Assembly: GCF_028554725.1 (NCBI RefSeq)
Contig: NC_071668.1
Coordinates: 59,614,232 to 59,678,231, forward strand
Length of the DNA: 64,000 nt
From: Zeugodacus cucurbitae
Taxonomy: Eukaryota; Arthropoda; Insecta; Diptera; Tephritidae
Direction of reading: 5' to 3'
The notes below the pieces were generated by a model that was not told where the DNA came from, did not search any database, and saw nothing but the letters and a program-made list of their open reading frames with translations. The stretch's first letter is position 1. Each line of letters starts with the position of its first letter. This document shows, piece by piece, positions 37,761 through 50,819 of this stretch. The translations under genes and the position numbers were made by a program.

Positions 37761-39294
37761 AGAATGTGGCAACCCTATATATGCACGCACAAGAAAAGGA
37801 GTAAATTGAACTAAAACCTATCGGATTCGAGCAGGATCCACGCTACGCTTCGCTGCGTTGCGTGAGGAAGAATCAAATGAGCTGCTCAGAAAAACCGTTT
37901 TGCAAAAAACAACGCCTAGCAGCAGCAGTCAATGTGGAAAACGCACGCAATAGAATGATTTTTCATGCAATTTGCACACATACATGGACACACATGGTCA
38001 TAAAAATAGAATTTCGAAATGCACACGTGTGTTGGACAGTTTTTACTTTCACGCAATGCGTACGGAAAAGCGAGAAGGTGGTGTTGGGTTGGCAAATGGT
38101 GGTGGTGTCATCAATATTCCGATATGGGATAGTTGGAGAAGCTTTATGATTTTTAAAGTCATACGGACACAATAAACCAGCGGGGTTGCAACCACCAAGT
38201 AAATATGACGCACAGATGTGTTTGTTTGTATATAGAAATGTATGTATGTTTGCTGTGATATATGCAAATGCGATATTCTCGTTTGGGACACGCGGTATAA
38301 TATATAGTAAATGTGTGTGTACATGTTCCCTTATCTTTATTAAAAGCGTTATGGAAATTGTGGAAATTCGAAAAAAAATCAGTTTCTGCATATATTTAGT
38401 TATGAAAAATGCTGCTAAAGCTATATATACAAGCAAGTCAAAGCAAATTAGCCAAGTAGGGGGTTCACAATGTAAGTGGTTCGCACTCCGCCAAAGTGGA
38501 CACTGTCTGCTAATAAAACTTGCATATTGCACATGGCTGAGGGTATATGCATATGTTTGCAAGTACATACAGATGCCTGCAATGTAACAAATATGTTGCA
38601 TTAAATGAGATTTTGTATTGTTTCCATTCCTGCAAAGTGCGTAAATAGCAAATAAACTGTGTTGGATTTAGGGTTGTGCTATTGTGGTGGTATAAGGATA
38701 AGCATATTATCCTTTTAAAAGTTAAATATTGTTTTTTGGATTTTTCATATATTTTTATTTTATTAAATATATTATTTTCGTTAATCCCAAAGTCTTATGT
38801 AAAAGGAAATTTATTGCGTTTTGATTGGTATTATTTATGTACATTATATTATTTTTATTTATTTAATTTATATCTTTTTATAGCGTTTTAATTTTTTATT
38901 TTTATTTCACACATATTTTAATTATATTTAAACTAAAATTTTCCAAGTAATATAATTTTTTATATTTATTATATTCAATTGATTCACTATTCCTTCTGCA
39001 ATCACTTTTATTTGATTTATTTTGCTGAACACTATATATAAAGAGACGAAAGTATTGAAAATTTTACTCGATTGCATGAGGAAGAAGTTTTGATTTGGTA
39101 GAATGCTCAAAAAATACTTTAAATTATATTAATAAATGGCAATAGACATCTTCGAAGGTAAAAAATTTAATTGATATTTCAATTATTACCATGTTCAATT
39201 TATACCAATAAAGCCTATAACAATCAATAATTCAAGAAAGCCTATAACAATCAATAATTTGTTCAAATAAAAAATATATCGGGTCTTCAAGTGT

Positions 39295-39480
39295 TGTTAA
39301 AAAGCAAGGAATTTAGTTTCAAAAGTATCAAATTCATTGTAGAAAGACCTAAAAGTTAATTTTTTTATTTTTAAAATTGATTTGTATTATTAGGATTGTA
39401 TTAAATTTGCTAAAAAGCAAGGAATTTGGTTTCAAAACTATCATATTCAAAGTGGAAAGGATAAGAAGCAAAATTTATGA
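39295..39480. repeat. ~118-bp diverged direct duplication
   Basis: The phrase 'aaaaagcaaggaattt.gtttcaaaa' occurs at about 39299 and 39411, followed in both by 'tatca.attca..gt.gaaag'. Just upstream, 'aagcctataacaatcaataat' is repeated at about 39211 and 39239. Confidence 0.6.
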
Positions 39481-41685
39481 TTTTAAAATTTAGTCGATTA
39501 CAATAGAAAGAAGTTATGAGACCGTGAATTGCATTTTAAATTATATAAATAAATGACCATAGAGACATATTTTAAAATTGTGTCTGGATAGCAAAATTTC
39601 AAAATTTGTATTTATGACCTGGTCGAAAAATTCGATCTATGGAAGGAAATTTGTATGAAATTTGATTTCTAAACGCTACTGATAATTCAAGAGCTCAAGT
39701 TATGGAGAACTTCGAATTAAGGAAATTTGAGTTATGGAAGTTCCTACATTAATTATTTCTTTTTAACATTAACATTTATTATTTTGTTTTTATTTAAGAC
39801 AGCCTCTTGTAAATTAAAGCTCTTTTCTTCTTTTAATGCAGCTACACAAATAAATAAAATAAAATAGCGTTTCACATATCGTGAAGGAAAATTATTTAAA
39901 TTGCTATAAAATATCCGACTTGACTATCTCTCTTGCAGCACACAACACAAATTTCAAAGTTTTATATTCATTGAAGCACTACACATAATTTAGTTAATAA
40001 AGTGTATTATTTCCAATATAGAAATATTTGTTCGACCATACCAATATTGACACCAAAATTGTGGGATTTTATACTAAAGTTTCCACTTAAAATGAGCTAA
40101 GGTTTTAGATTTCGATTTTGTTTTTAGCACAAATATTTTTAAATAAAATAATATGAGAAAGCGCATATTACACTACTGATGAGCTGTAAATCATTTTCAA
40201 ATTATTATTTGCAAAAATTAATATTTGCCAACACTTTACACATTTCACTCACATAATTGTTTATAAAACCATTAATTTTTCAAAATTACTCACCTGCACC
40301 ATTTTTATTTATTTCTTAATCTCCGTAACTACAGTTGAATTAGTGTTATTAATTAATATGTTAATGTCGTCTTCCAATTGTCTCCACAAATTGCTAACGA
40401 AATTCAATTTCTTGGCGGTTCCAACAGAAAATTTGTTGTGGTCTGCGCGAATAGCACGTGTTTTTATATGTTTTGTTTTTATACTTGATCGTATTTATTT
40501 AATTGCCATTCATATAAAATGCACTTTTTTGTTTATCTCCTTCCTTTCTTTCTGCAAGCACATAACAACACGCACATACAACTTACGATTTCAAGTTGCG
40601 CCGTTTATATTCGACTGTGAAGCAGCACGCGTTTCTTACAAGAATATTTGGAGAAGTTACTGAATTTGTCTTGATTTGCCACTTGGCCTTTTGGCACTTA
40701 TAACACAACAATAAATTCTTATCTATTAATTAAGCAATGTGTACTGTTAAATTATATTATAATTGTTAAAACTTTATTTTAGTTGCCGGAATATTACACC
40801 TTTCTGTGCAATGGATTTGTAAAAGCACCGTATCTTCCGCTATTCACTAAAAATTGCAACAACTCGTGCGCTCACGTCAAACACCGAATGAAGACAAAAC
40901 AGAAACGGTGAAGAATTGCATTCATCGCACAAACAGGGTTGTATGAGACCGGATAGTGTATAGCGCATGTGCGAGTCTAGTGGTTGGTCGGTTGGTGGTT
41001 GTGAGCATGGATGGTTGATGGTTGTAAATGGCAAATGTGAGAAAAAAATGTTTTACTTCTGTTTAAATACAATAACAAATTTATATTATTATTTTTAATG
41101 CACTTAATTGCTTATTTATTGAAATTACATTATGGCATTGGCGTTAAAAGCATATATGGTTTGAGGTATATAATGTGAAACTGTTGGACGTACGTATGTT
41201 AATATGTAGCAGATGGAAGGCTTGGAGCCTAAAAAATAAATTTTTATATATATCACTTATAATATAATATTATATACAAATTTTAATATAAAATTGTAAA
41301 GGTTTTTTACCATGAATTAAAATAAAGTATTATTTATTTTAAATCGTGAACAACAAAAATTTATTTAAAACAAATAAAAAAATAAAATTTCAATAAAGTA
41401 CTTATTTTCTTTGTTAAAGAATAAATTTTAGAAAATTATTTCATATATATAATTACTATTAAATAAAATTTCGATATTTGAGCTTTAAAAGTATACTTTC
41501 GTTTAATTTCCACACAGCAACCCTTATCTCTCTACAGTTTGGTAGGCACTGTAGTGAATGCAACAATCAGCTGTTTTACAAACGTTTAACTTTGTTTATT
41601 AATCAATTGTGTTCTAATTTTACAAATTAATTTCCGCCAACTTTTTAATAAATAAGCTATAATATAGATTAAAACAACCAGCGGC

Positions 41686-44475
41686 ATGTCTGATAATGAA
41701 TATGAGCGATTTGAAATAACAGACTACGATTTAGACAATGAGTTTAATCCAGGTCGAAGGCGGAATCTGTCGAAAAATCAACAAATCTACGGTAAAATTA
41801 AATAATTTTTACAAAATATTGAAACATTAAAGAAATTATATTCCTCTTATAGGCATTTGGGCCGATGATAGTGATAATGACAGCGGCGAGGAAACCACTC
41901 GTCGTGGACGACGTGGCCGCAGTGGGCTCGGTGGCAGTGGCGGTAGTAAATCTAAAGATTATACAGCACCAGTTAGTTTTGTAGCTGGTGGCATACAACA
42001 GGCGGGTAAGAAAAAGAAAAAGGCTGAGAAAGATAATGCAGAACAGCAAATAACCGATGAGGAAAGTGATGAAGCAGAGGCACGTCCCTCCTTCGGTCGC
42101 AAAAAAGTGGAGGCAGCTGATGGTGGCAGTAGTGGTTCAGAAACTAGTTCTGATGATGAACGCACGCAGAAGCAGCGCGCTGAAGTTGGTAGACAACAGC
42201 GTAGTCAAAATGCACGACAAATGGGAAATCCCAATGTTGGCGCTTGGGAGCAACATACACGTGGTATTGGCGCTAAATTGCTGCTACAGATGGGTTATAA
42301 ACCAGGTAAAGGTTTGGGCAAAGATCTACAGGGTATATCACAACCGGTGCAAGCACATGTGCGTAAGGGGCGTGGTGCAATTGGTGCTTACGGACCAGAA
42401 GCGGCAGCGAGTGTGGGTGGTAAAGGGGTGAGTGTGTTTGTTGGGACTTTGATGTGTAGGAAATTAAAATTAATAAATATAACTTATTTTAAAGCCGGTG
42501 GTCAAAGAAGATGAAGACGTACGCGAAGCGAAAGAGTTCAAAGAGAAGCTTAATAAATGGAAAAAGAGCGGTGACACGCGTCAAGACAAGAGCAAACGTT
42601 ATTACTATCGTTCCGTTGAGGAGGTGATTGAGAAGGGCAAAAAGGGAAATTTCATGTTATCGGAAAAAATTAGGTGTGTGCTTTGCGAATTATAAATTTA
42701 AGTGATTTGCTAAATTATTTACTGTTATTGCAGCAAAAAGATTGGCAATGTGCCCGTTATCGACATGACTGGCCCGGAAAAGCGCGTTTTAAGCGGCTAT
42801 CATGCGCTGGGCCAAGCAAAAGTCGCCGATGAAGATCTCTATGACTTGGAACAAGCCGTCGCCAGCAGCAGCATTACCGCAAAGAAAGGCAGCACATTTG
42901 CCTTGCCCGAATTGATGCATAATCTCCAACTGATTGTGAATATGTGTGAACAGGATATAATTGCGCTCGATAAAGCAGAGCGTGAGGCCACTGATCGCCA
43001 GGAAGCGCTGGAACATGAGCGCAAAAATCTCGATGAAATAGTGCACCTCGAGAAGAATCACATCGATACGCTCGAACAAGCTTTGAAGCTTGTAGAAGAA
43101 CTAACAACCAGCAATGATATGACACTACAACGTGCAGAGCAGATATTCGTCACGCTACAGCGCGACTACGCAGCCGAGTACAAAGAGTTCGCTTTAGGTG
43201 ATTTAGCCGCAGGCGTTATTGCGCCGCTCGTCAAGTTAACCTTGGAAAGTTGGAAGCCACTCGAACAGCCTACACAACATGTGGAGCTCATTAAGAAGTG
43301 GCGCGGCATACTGGAGGCGAATGCGGATCCGCAAAATGAGTCGCGTAACATTTTCGATCCTTATTCGTCACTCGTGTGGGCTGGCGTTATACCGAGTTTC
43401 CGTGCATGCGCCGCCTCCTGGAATCCCAAATTGCATCAATCCATGGCTGCGCTACTCGATTGTTGGGCACCACTCTTTCCCACCTGGATACTTGACTCGG
43501 TGCTCGAGCAATTGGTGTTGCCACAACTAAGCAATGGCGTACGCGATTGGGATCCACTCACCGACACCGTACCCATACACATTTGGATACTGCCCTGGAA
43601 CAATATACTCGGCCATAAAATGGAGGAATTCATATTTCCAACTATACGCGAGAAATTGGCCGCTGCTTTACAAGCGTGGATGCCACAAGATCGTTCCGCA
43701 CGCGCTATGCTCACACCATGGAAAGGCGCCTTCAACGACATAGAAATGCAGCGCTTCCTCTCCCAGCATATTATACCCAAACTACAGCTGGTACTCAATG
43801 AGTTCATCATAAATCCACTGCAACAACAATTGGAGCTATGGAATCAAGTATGGGAATGGCATGAACTAGTGCCCGCAGCGCAAATGGCACAATTACTCGA
43901 TAAATATTTCTTTCCCAAATGGATGCAAGTGTTGGTGTTGTGGCTCAATCAATCGCCCGACTATGCGGAAATCTCCCGCTGGTATACCGGCTGGAAGAGC
44001 ATGTTCTCCGAGGAGATATTACGTGAGCCTGTCGTTAAAGAGCATTTGCGCCGTGCGCTCGAAATGATGCATCGCGCAACCGATGTGCTGGCCGCACCCA
44101 CGCTGACATCTATACCAACACCGATTTTAACGGCAACACCACCGCCGCCGCCACCACCAACTATGTTGGATATGCAAATGGTGACACCGGCGCAATTGGA
44201 ATTCAAAGAGTTGGTCTCACAGAAATGCGCCGAACGTGGCATACTCTTTGCGCCGTTGGCGGGTCGCCGGGAGTTGGGCAAGCAGGTGTGTGACGATTAT
44301 TCTTTACTTTTTGTTGTTGTTGACGACTAATTTGACTTTCTTTTTGCAGGTTTATCGTGTGGGCAAATTGTACTGTTACATCGATCGTAATGTTTGTATG
44401 CTCAGCGATGTCAGCATGAAGAACTGGATGCCCACTTCTGTGCAGCAACTGCTGGATCGCGCCATGATTGGCTAA
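41686..44475 (+). CDS. sip1: sip1/TFIP11 orthologue, G-patch spliceosome disassembly factor
   Basis: Five exons join in frame with GT-AG introns: 41686-41791, 41853-42427, 42495-42673, 42734-44285 and 44350-44475. They give 845 residues, close to human TFIP11 (~837). The order is an acidic N-terminus ('FEITDYDLDNEF'), a Lys/Asp-rich region, then the G-patch ('TRGIGAKLLLQMGYKPGKGL') at about residues 170-215. 'PVVKEDEDV' and 'KVIDMTG'-like blocks follow, then the long tryptophan-rich GCFC-type region encoded by exon 4, a Pro-rich loop ('TPPPPPPP'), and a conserved tail 'LDRAMIG'. In the family, TFIP11/Ntr1 activates the DHX15/Prp43 helicase to release the intron lariat spliceosome in the nucleus; the Drosophila orthologue was named septin-interacting protein 1. 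The start is the first ATG of exon 1. All splice phases agree and no breaks are seen. Confidence 0.95.
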
Positions 44476-44495
44476 TAAGCTATTGTAGACATTCA

Positions 44496-44501
44496 AATAA
44501 A
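44496..44501 (+). terminator. sip1 poly(A) signal AATAAA
   Basis: A canonical AATAAA lies 20 bases past the sip1 stop, so the 3' UTR is very short. The Helitron starts 83 bases further on and should lie outside the mature transcript. Confidence 0.7.
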
Positions 44502-44584
44502 TCGTAATTGTAGTCTTTAACTTTAATTTTATTTACTAAAATATTGGATAAATCCGAAAAACTACTGAAAAAAGAGGTTGAAAA

Positions 44585-46434
44585 TCTCTACTAATATTAT
44601 AAATGCGAATGTAAGTTTGTTTGTTACGCTTTCACGCAAAAACTACTGAACCGATCATCATGAAACATTGTACGTATACTCTTGAAGGTACTAGAAGCAA
44701 CATAGGGTACTTTATATTAAAAAAAAAAAAATTAGATGATTTTTGAATGTCGAGCCCTCGACGAGACAATATGGATGATTTTGATAATGGAATTGCACGA
44801 GAGCTAGATTATGATTTCATAGCACTGCAACATCAAGTGACAGAATTAGTGCCTCAATTACTTCCAGAGCAAAATCATGTTTTCCATCAAGTTTTACGTA
44901 AAATAGACTCCGGTAGTGGTGGACTCTTCTTTCTCGATGCACCAGGAGGAACTGGAAAAACGTTTTTACTTAACTTATTATTAATGTCCGTCAGAAAAGA
45001 CCAAAAAATAGCAGTTGCCGTAGCTTCGTCAGGTATTGCCGCGGCGCTATTAAACGGCGGTCGTACGGCATATTCCGTTTTAAAATTACCATTGAATTTT
45101 GCACAGGAAGATTCGCCCATCTGTAATTTTAGTAAAAATAGTTCACGAGGTAGAATTCAATCTTTTAGTGTGGGATGAAAGTACAATGTCTCACAAGAAG
45201 GCTATAGAAGCTTTAAACCGGACCCTCCAGGACTTGCGAGATAGTACAGATATAATGGGAGGCATGGTAGTTTTATTGGCTGGTGATTTCCATCAAACCC
45301 TCCCAGTGATTCAGAGGGGGACACCAGCAGATGAAATTCAAGCGTGCATTAAATCGTCAAGCTTATGGTCGACAGTTAAAAACTCCGCCTGAAAACGAAT
45401 ATGAGGGTGCATCTTCATAATGACGTGGATTCAGGACTTTACGCAGAAATGTTGTTGAAAATTGATGATGGTTGTTTAGACGTTGACGCTGAAGGCTACA
45501 TATCACTGTCAAGAGAATTTTGTAATTTAGTAGAAAGTGATGTGGATCTCATTGCTAATGTTTTTCCGGAATTACAACAAAATTTGTGTAGTGATCAGTG
45601 GTTGTGTGCAAGAGCAATATTAGCACCAAACGAGGTTCAGGGAGAAATGAAGGAATATTTGTCAATGGATACTATTATGGATACGGAACTAACTTCATAT
45701 CCTGTGGAGTTTTTAAATTCACTTGAACTATCGGTGCACCCCGTCACATAAACTTCAATTGAAACTAAATGTACCAGTAATGCTTATGCGAAATCTAGAT
45801 GCTCCTCGGCTATGTAATGGAACAAAGCTTCGGATAACAAAATTGGGACAAAACATACTTGGCTACTATTTTAACAGGTGTCAGTAAGGGAAATAGTGTT
45901 ATAATACCTCGGATACCAATTATTCTCACTGACCTTCCATTCCAATTTAAAAGGATTCAGTTTCCCGTCAAGCTTAGCTTTGCTGTTACTATAAACAAGG
46001 CACAAGGACAAACATTACAGGTAGCAGGAGTGCATTTAGAAAATCCATGCTTCTCTCATGGTCATCTTTATGTAGCCTGTTCACGTGTATCCAATGCCAG
46101 GAATTTACACAAATTTGCACGCGACAGGAAAACTTATAACATTGTCTACAAAAAATTAATACTTTGTATTTTATTTTTTTAAATTGTTAGAATTCAGAAC
46201 TATTTATTTGTATTACGGTGAAATATATTTTAACATTTGTTGTTGCATTTCAATAAGCATATATTAAAGTGTTGAAACTTCTGTCTGTAGTAATTTTTTA
46301 AAATTGTTGATCTCAGCAAAACAATCAAATTTAGTTATCATACTGACTAATTTCTATTATTATACCCTTACCCTTTATCTCTCATACTTATTTAATGACT
46401 CCACTGCGGGCGAAGCCGCGAGTAAAAAGCTAGT
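44585..46434 (+). mobile_element. Helitron with both ends, internally deleted
   Basis: The 5' end is TCTCTACTAATATTATAAAT followed by GCGAATGTAAGTTTG and 'tacgctttcacgcaaaaact', typical of animal Helitrons. The 3' end has the hairpin GCGGGCGAAGCCGC, a short spacer and the terminal CTAGT (46430-46434). The base before the element is A as expected; the base after is A rather than the usual T. The 1.85-kb interior keeps only C-terminal helicase sequence, and the HUH Rep nuclease is absent, so it cannot transpose by itself. Confidence 0.88.
44747..46182 (+). pseudogene. Helitron Pif1-like helicase, frameshifted fragment
   Basis: Four consecutive frames (44747-45178, 45099-45392, 45401-45751, 45859-46182) carry Pif1-family motifs in order. 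They are Walker A 'GGTGKTFLL', Walker B 'VWDESTM', motif III 'LLAGDFHQTLPVI', then 'KLRLKTNMRV' across a single-base shift near 45375, and the C-terminal 'FAVTINKAQGQTLQVAGVHL' and 'YVACSRVSNA'. Three frameshifts at least separate them. In intact Helitrons this helicase is fused to a Rep domain and unwinds DNA during rolling-circle transposition. No Rep residues are present upstream, so it is a broken remnant. Confidence 0.88.
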
Positions 46435-48373
46435 ATAACATAATTGTGAATATTATTACTCTAATGTTGACAAAAGTTTGCGTGGTTTGAATATGCCAGG
46501 ACTTTATAATCCCCACCTAAAATGAGTATTTAGCTCTTTCCTCCTTAATAAGATCTCTATTGGATTCAATGCCAGGTTTGATGCCGTCATATGTAAATGC
46601 ACCCATATTCTTCAATGCTTGGTAGGTCTATAACTAAATCCATCCGATGGGACAAATTTTCCAAGCCTGGAGAGTCATGTTGCCCGATATTTCCTTTCAA
46701 CAATCCTTTCATCCTTAGATTCGATTCGATTACGATTTGAGAAACTGCCTGCGACCTAAGGTCTATTGTGGCCTCTCCTATTATAACAATATACCCTCTA
46801 ACCCTGTCGCATTAAGAAACCTTAATAGTGTTCCAGGGCTGATTGACGCGTTACTGTCTTTTTGGTGATACAGAGCCCCATTACCTGACTCCTTTTCCTT
46901 GCGGTCGCCGGACAGTCAAAGTCGGTTGTCTCCGCTACTAAATCACAAAATCGGTACTGATCCGACGAGTAGATTCCTAGTTTGTGTAGATGTCACCTTA
47001 GTCTGCAGTGGCCATTATAAACTGTGAGTGCCTAGTAGTCTCAGTTTGTCTCTAGGGAGCGCTATTAATTATTTAAATCTTTTCAGGTTATATCCCCCGA
47101 GAAACAGTGGCAAATGCAGCCAGCAGTGGTTCCTACTTGTCCATTCCTCTTCTTGTAGACGACTTCTAAGGACATGTCGGCCAACTGCAATGAAGTTGGT
47201 CCGCAAGTGCGTTTCCTTACAAGGTTATACTATTTCGTCCTTAATATGAACCTTCTTAGGTCCGTTTTGCATTTGAAATAACAAGCTACTAACCTAAAGA
47301 ATCATATCGCCAGATATTTCGTGTCAATGGTTGTGAGGAGTCTTGAAGCTTTGCTAATCCTGATTCACTCATAGACATTAAAGAGGGTCTCTTTAAATAC
47401 ACCACTAGCAGACCGGCACGCTACGAACTACGTTAAGCACTGTGAGAGATGCGTACCAGATGGTATTCAGATAAATTGACTTCTTCAGATAAATTTTTCT
47501 TCAGTTCAATAAGTCCCCTCAGACTATTTAAGCAGTCGGAAATTGACTGCAAGACTCCGACGCTTTGGAAAGGTACTGTGTTCAGCATACAATCCCAAGA
47601 TATGATTCACATAGAATCCATCAACTTTTTCGTTTAATCTCTCGTCTTGAAACCTTAGTTTATTGCCTACTCTTTCTGTCACATTACTTCATTTAACACA
47701 ATCCCATTAAAGAAGCCTAACAGCGTACCTTCTTCTTCCTCTTCAAAAAAGGTAAGCTCAAGTATATCCGCCGCAAGATCCCTGCTGGGTAAATCTCCAT
47801 TTTGTGTATATGACATAACTTAACTTATAGAGGCCAGAATACACCGCTGATTTAGTTTATCTTTTGGAAGGCCCTTCTAAGGTTTCTCCCAAAACAAATC
47901 TCCTTAAGGAAGTCCAGGTATATGGCGCATGCAATAAAACTTATACTTCTTCATCCATAACTTTCCTATAACTTGTCTTAACGACAAAACAAACACCCAA
48001 TTCTAGTTAGAGTTCGGATAACCTCTTAAAACAACTTTCCAATAGGGTCTCTTAGTTAGTAGTGAGTTCTTAGTTCTTACAGTTAGTTTTTGTTTTAAAT
48101 TATTTATTGGTCAAACGTTCAAGCAAATACAAAACAGTGTGATTAGTTTGTAGTACTTAAATATTGAAGTCTTGTATGTACATATGTGTAATACTTTTAA
48201 ACCACTAATCAAAAAAAGGGTTATTAACAGTAACTACAAAAAAAGAACTATTGGACTTAAATATCATTGAAATAAACTCGAAAACATACATACACAGATA
48301 TTCACGCTTAACGTTGGCTAAACTTAAAATGCATAACTAACCAAGACAAGTATTGATAAGAAATCTACCGAAA
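46435..48373. other. Non-coding DNA with diverged internal duplication
   Basis: The base composition is slightly richer in C/G than its surroundings. Phrases recur in order about 0.75-0.9 kb apart, for example 'gcattaagaaaccttaatag' near 46810 and 'cattaaagaagcctaacag' near 47703, and 'gtgtagatgtcac' near 46985 versus 'gtgtatatgacat' near 47803. No coding frame is recognised; probably old transposon sequence. Confidence 0.4.
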
Positions 48374-49503
48374 CAAGTAAGGAAGTGCTAAGTTCGGGTG
48401 TAACCGAACATTTTATACTCTCGCAATTTATTGATTTAATTTTGTTAATATAACACATAATTTGACGCACATAATCGTCATATATATGGTATAAAGTCTA
48501 TTGAAATTTGGAAACCCTAATATTAGGTATATGGCAGTTAGGTGAAGTTAAGACTCGACTTCACACATTTTTGGCACGGAGAGATATTATTAGAAGAATG
48601 AGATTCCCTCTGAATTTCTTCAAAATATCTAAGAGACTTACCTATATTTTCGGTAACATAAAAAAAATTAGAAGTACTGAGGTCCCCATGTTCGATATAT
48701 GGGACCTTGAAAATGTAAGGTCCGAATTCAACGATTTTACAAGAGTGATGCCACACTATAAATGCAGTATTTATGGCAAGTTCCGTTCCGATATGTTCAC
48801 TAGTGCTTAATTTATATATTGTAAAGTAAACGATTCAGATGGACTTCAAAGTTCTGGTATATAGGAAGTAGGCGCTTGTGAACCGATTTGGCCTATTTTC
48901 ACAACATATCATTGGTATGTCAGGAAAATAATATAAACGGAATTTAATTGAAATTGGTCGGACAGTTATGAGTTATGGTACTTGACCATTAAAAATTTTG
49001 TAGACCAATTTGAGTGCAGCTCTTCCACACCTTATTTATAATGGCGTAGGCGAGGTTATAATACGATTTTCTCTATTTTTGGATAGTATAAGGTAGTACT
49101 AAAAAGAAACGACTCTAGAAAGTTTGGTTGATATAGCTTTAATAGTTTACCAGATATGTACAAAAACTTAGTAGGGGTCGGGGCCGCGCCCACTTCTCCA
49201 TAAAAATTACATCCAAATATGCCGCTTCAGAGTGCACCAAGCTTTATTTATGGCTCAATTATGGCGCTTTATGTGGCTTTGGTTTACGCCGTTTTGTGGA
49301 CATGACAGTGGTCCGATTTTGCCCATCTTCGAAAACAACCTTCCTATGCTGTCAGGCATCCGGATTTGAACTCCACTCTTCACCCTGATCACTTTGGTAT
49401 ATATAACCCTATATCTAACTCGTTTAATTTTGGGTGGTACAAACATCCATTATGTGAGCAACATTATAATACTCTCCTCGCAACTTTGTTGCGAGAGTAT
49501 AAA
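48374..49503 (+). repeat. Repeat A, copy 5 (full length)
   Basis: It is complete from CAAGTAAGGAAGTGCTAAGT through the hairpin GTTCGGGTGTAACCGAAC to the terminal hairpin 'ATACTCTCCTCGCAACTTTG' + TTGCGAGAGTATAAA. It lacks the GACGGACA microsatellite present in copy 1. Confidence 0.85.
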
Positions 49504-49948
49504 AGTATATGAGATAGTGTAAACACATATATTAGTTTCCAAATAAACTGTGAAATTTCCAAAGAAACTGTAAACAGTTAGTTACTTAAAAAATATCGAA
49601 CGTTGTGGAGGGCGCATTCAACGGTTCTTTTGTTATTCTTAAAGTTTTAAAAACAAGTGTAAGAAGTCTGGAAATAATATAAAACTTATATTTCCGGTTC
49701 CAGTTAATATCAAGTATAATTTTGAATAAGAGTTACAGTATTTATAAAGAAATTATTCAACGCTTTTACCTCAAACGCTTGGTACCTCAAATTTGGACTT
49801 TCGAACATTGTTTCAGCCGGTTCTACAGTTACTTCTCGGTTCCGTTGGTTGATCCTTCTCCATTTAAAGCTGGGTTAGTGGTTTGATGATAGAGATCTTT
49901 GGAAGTTGATCGTTTCGTAGGTTCGAAAGATGCCAAAAAATCTTTTTT

Positions 49949-50695
49949 AGAAGACGTTAGGTCATAAACAGGGTTTTATTGAAACTTATTGGTTACTGTA
50001 TAAAATTGATAATTGGGTCGAGTTTGTGTACAAAAATACATAGCGCAATGAGATATCACTGTTCAAATCATTCAGCACTATGATATATATAAATAAATTT
50101 CTACGAACTATAATGGCGTTGATAACACCGAATAAACACTCGACAATGAAATTACTAGGTTATTTTAAAATAAAGTGAGATCAGGGAAATATTCTTATCA
50201 TAAACAGTTATGTAGAAGCGAAGAGTAGTTCCGATTGTTTTAGATATAACAACGACTACCACATGCGGTGTATCCGATGGGGTTGGAGAGACTAAAGTAC
50301 CCAGTTTAGGTAATGTTCTTGTGCTCGTTACTATTTCCGAAAGGGAAATCTCAGTAGAGAGTTCTTGAATGTATTCTCGCAGAGTTAGTAAAAAACTTCA
50401 AATGTACTATATCAGTTGATAAGTGATCAATTCCGAACACCACTTTAAATAGATCTTACCTAAAAGGCATGCACACAAAGTTGAACACAACCATAATTGT
50501 ATGTATACTTTTTTATATTCTTATAGACTTTATAAGACTTTAAAAGTTCATCAATCAAAATAATACGTCAGACATTGCTTGTAGAAACACCACTTCAACT
50601 AATTGATGGAATAGATAATTAAAAATAGTAAATAAAAAATGAAAGAAAAATTAAACGAATTGGTGTAATCAATGTCAACTGATTAGAGCCTTCCG
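49949..50695. repeat. Segmental duplication, copy 1
   Basis: It is collinear with 54569-55375, from 'cataaa' and 'gaaacttattggtta' through a highly similar core ('acaacgactaccacatgcgg', about 50247-50370) to 'aatcaatgtcaactgattag'. The most conserved block reads open on the minus strand for about 50-60 codons. Upstream of it on that strand lies a perfect splice-donor-like AG|GTAAGATCT and a TATAAAA motif. No complete gene model can be built. Confidence 0.75.
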
Positions 50696-50819
50696 TTTAT
50701 TACTTCACTTCCGTTTATTACTTTATTACCCTTCGCAGGTGAATTTCTTTTAGTAACTATAAGTTTAAGCAAATCTTAAGACGTAAGAAAAAGTAAGTAA
50801 AGAAAAAGAAAACATTTTA

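Larger units (their letters stand above)
34767..41685. other. Gene-free stretch upstream of sip1
   Basis: No supported gene. (GAC)n lies near 36089-36108. An AT block lies at 36940-37760. Frames at 37963-38601 (minus, 212 codons) and 40343-40663 (plus) have no recognisable domain and follow simple composition. Sequence just before the sip1 ATG (about 41500-41685) presumably holds its promoter and 5' leader, but I see no clear TATA box. Confidence 0.5.

Noticed and set aside
37963..38601. 212-codon minus-strand open frame
   Set aside because: No recognisable domain, and a 133-codon frame exists on the opposite strand over the same bases; typical of stop-poor CA/TG-rich sequence.
43436..44281. 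Minus-strand frames of 106 and 124 codons
   Set aside because: They are shadows of the long sip1 exon 4 on the opposite strand.
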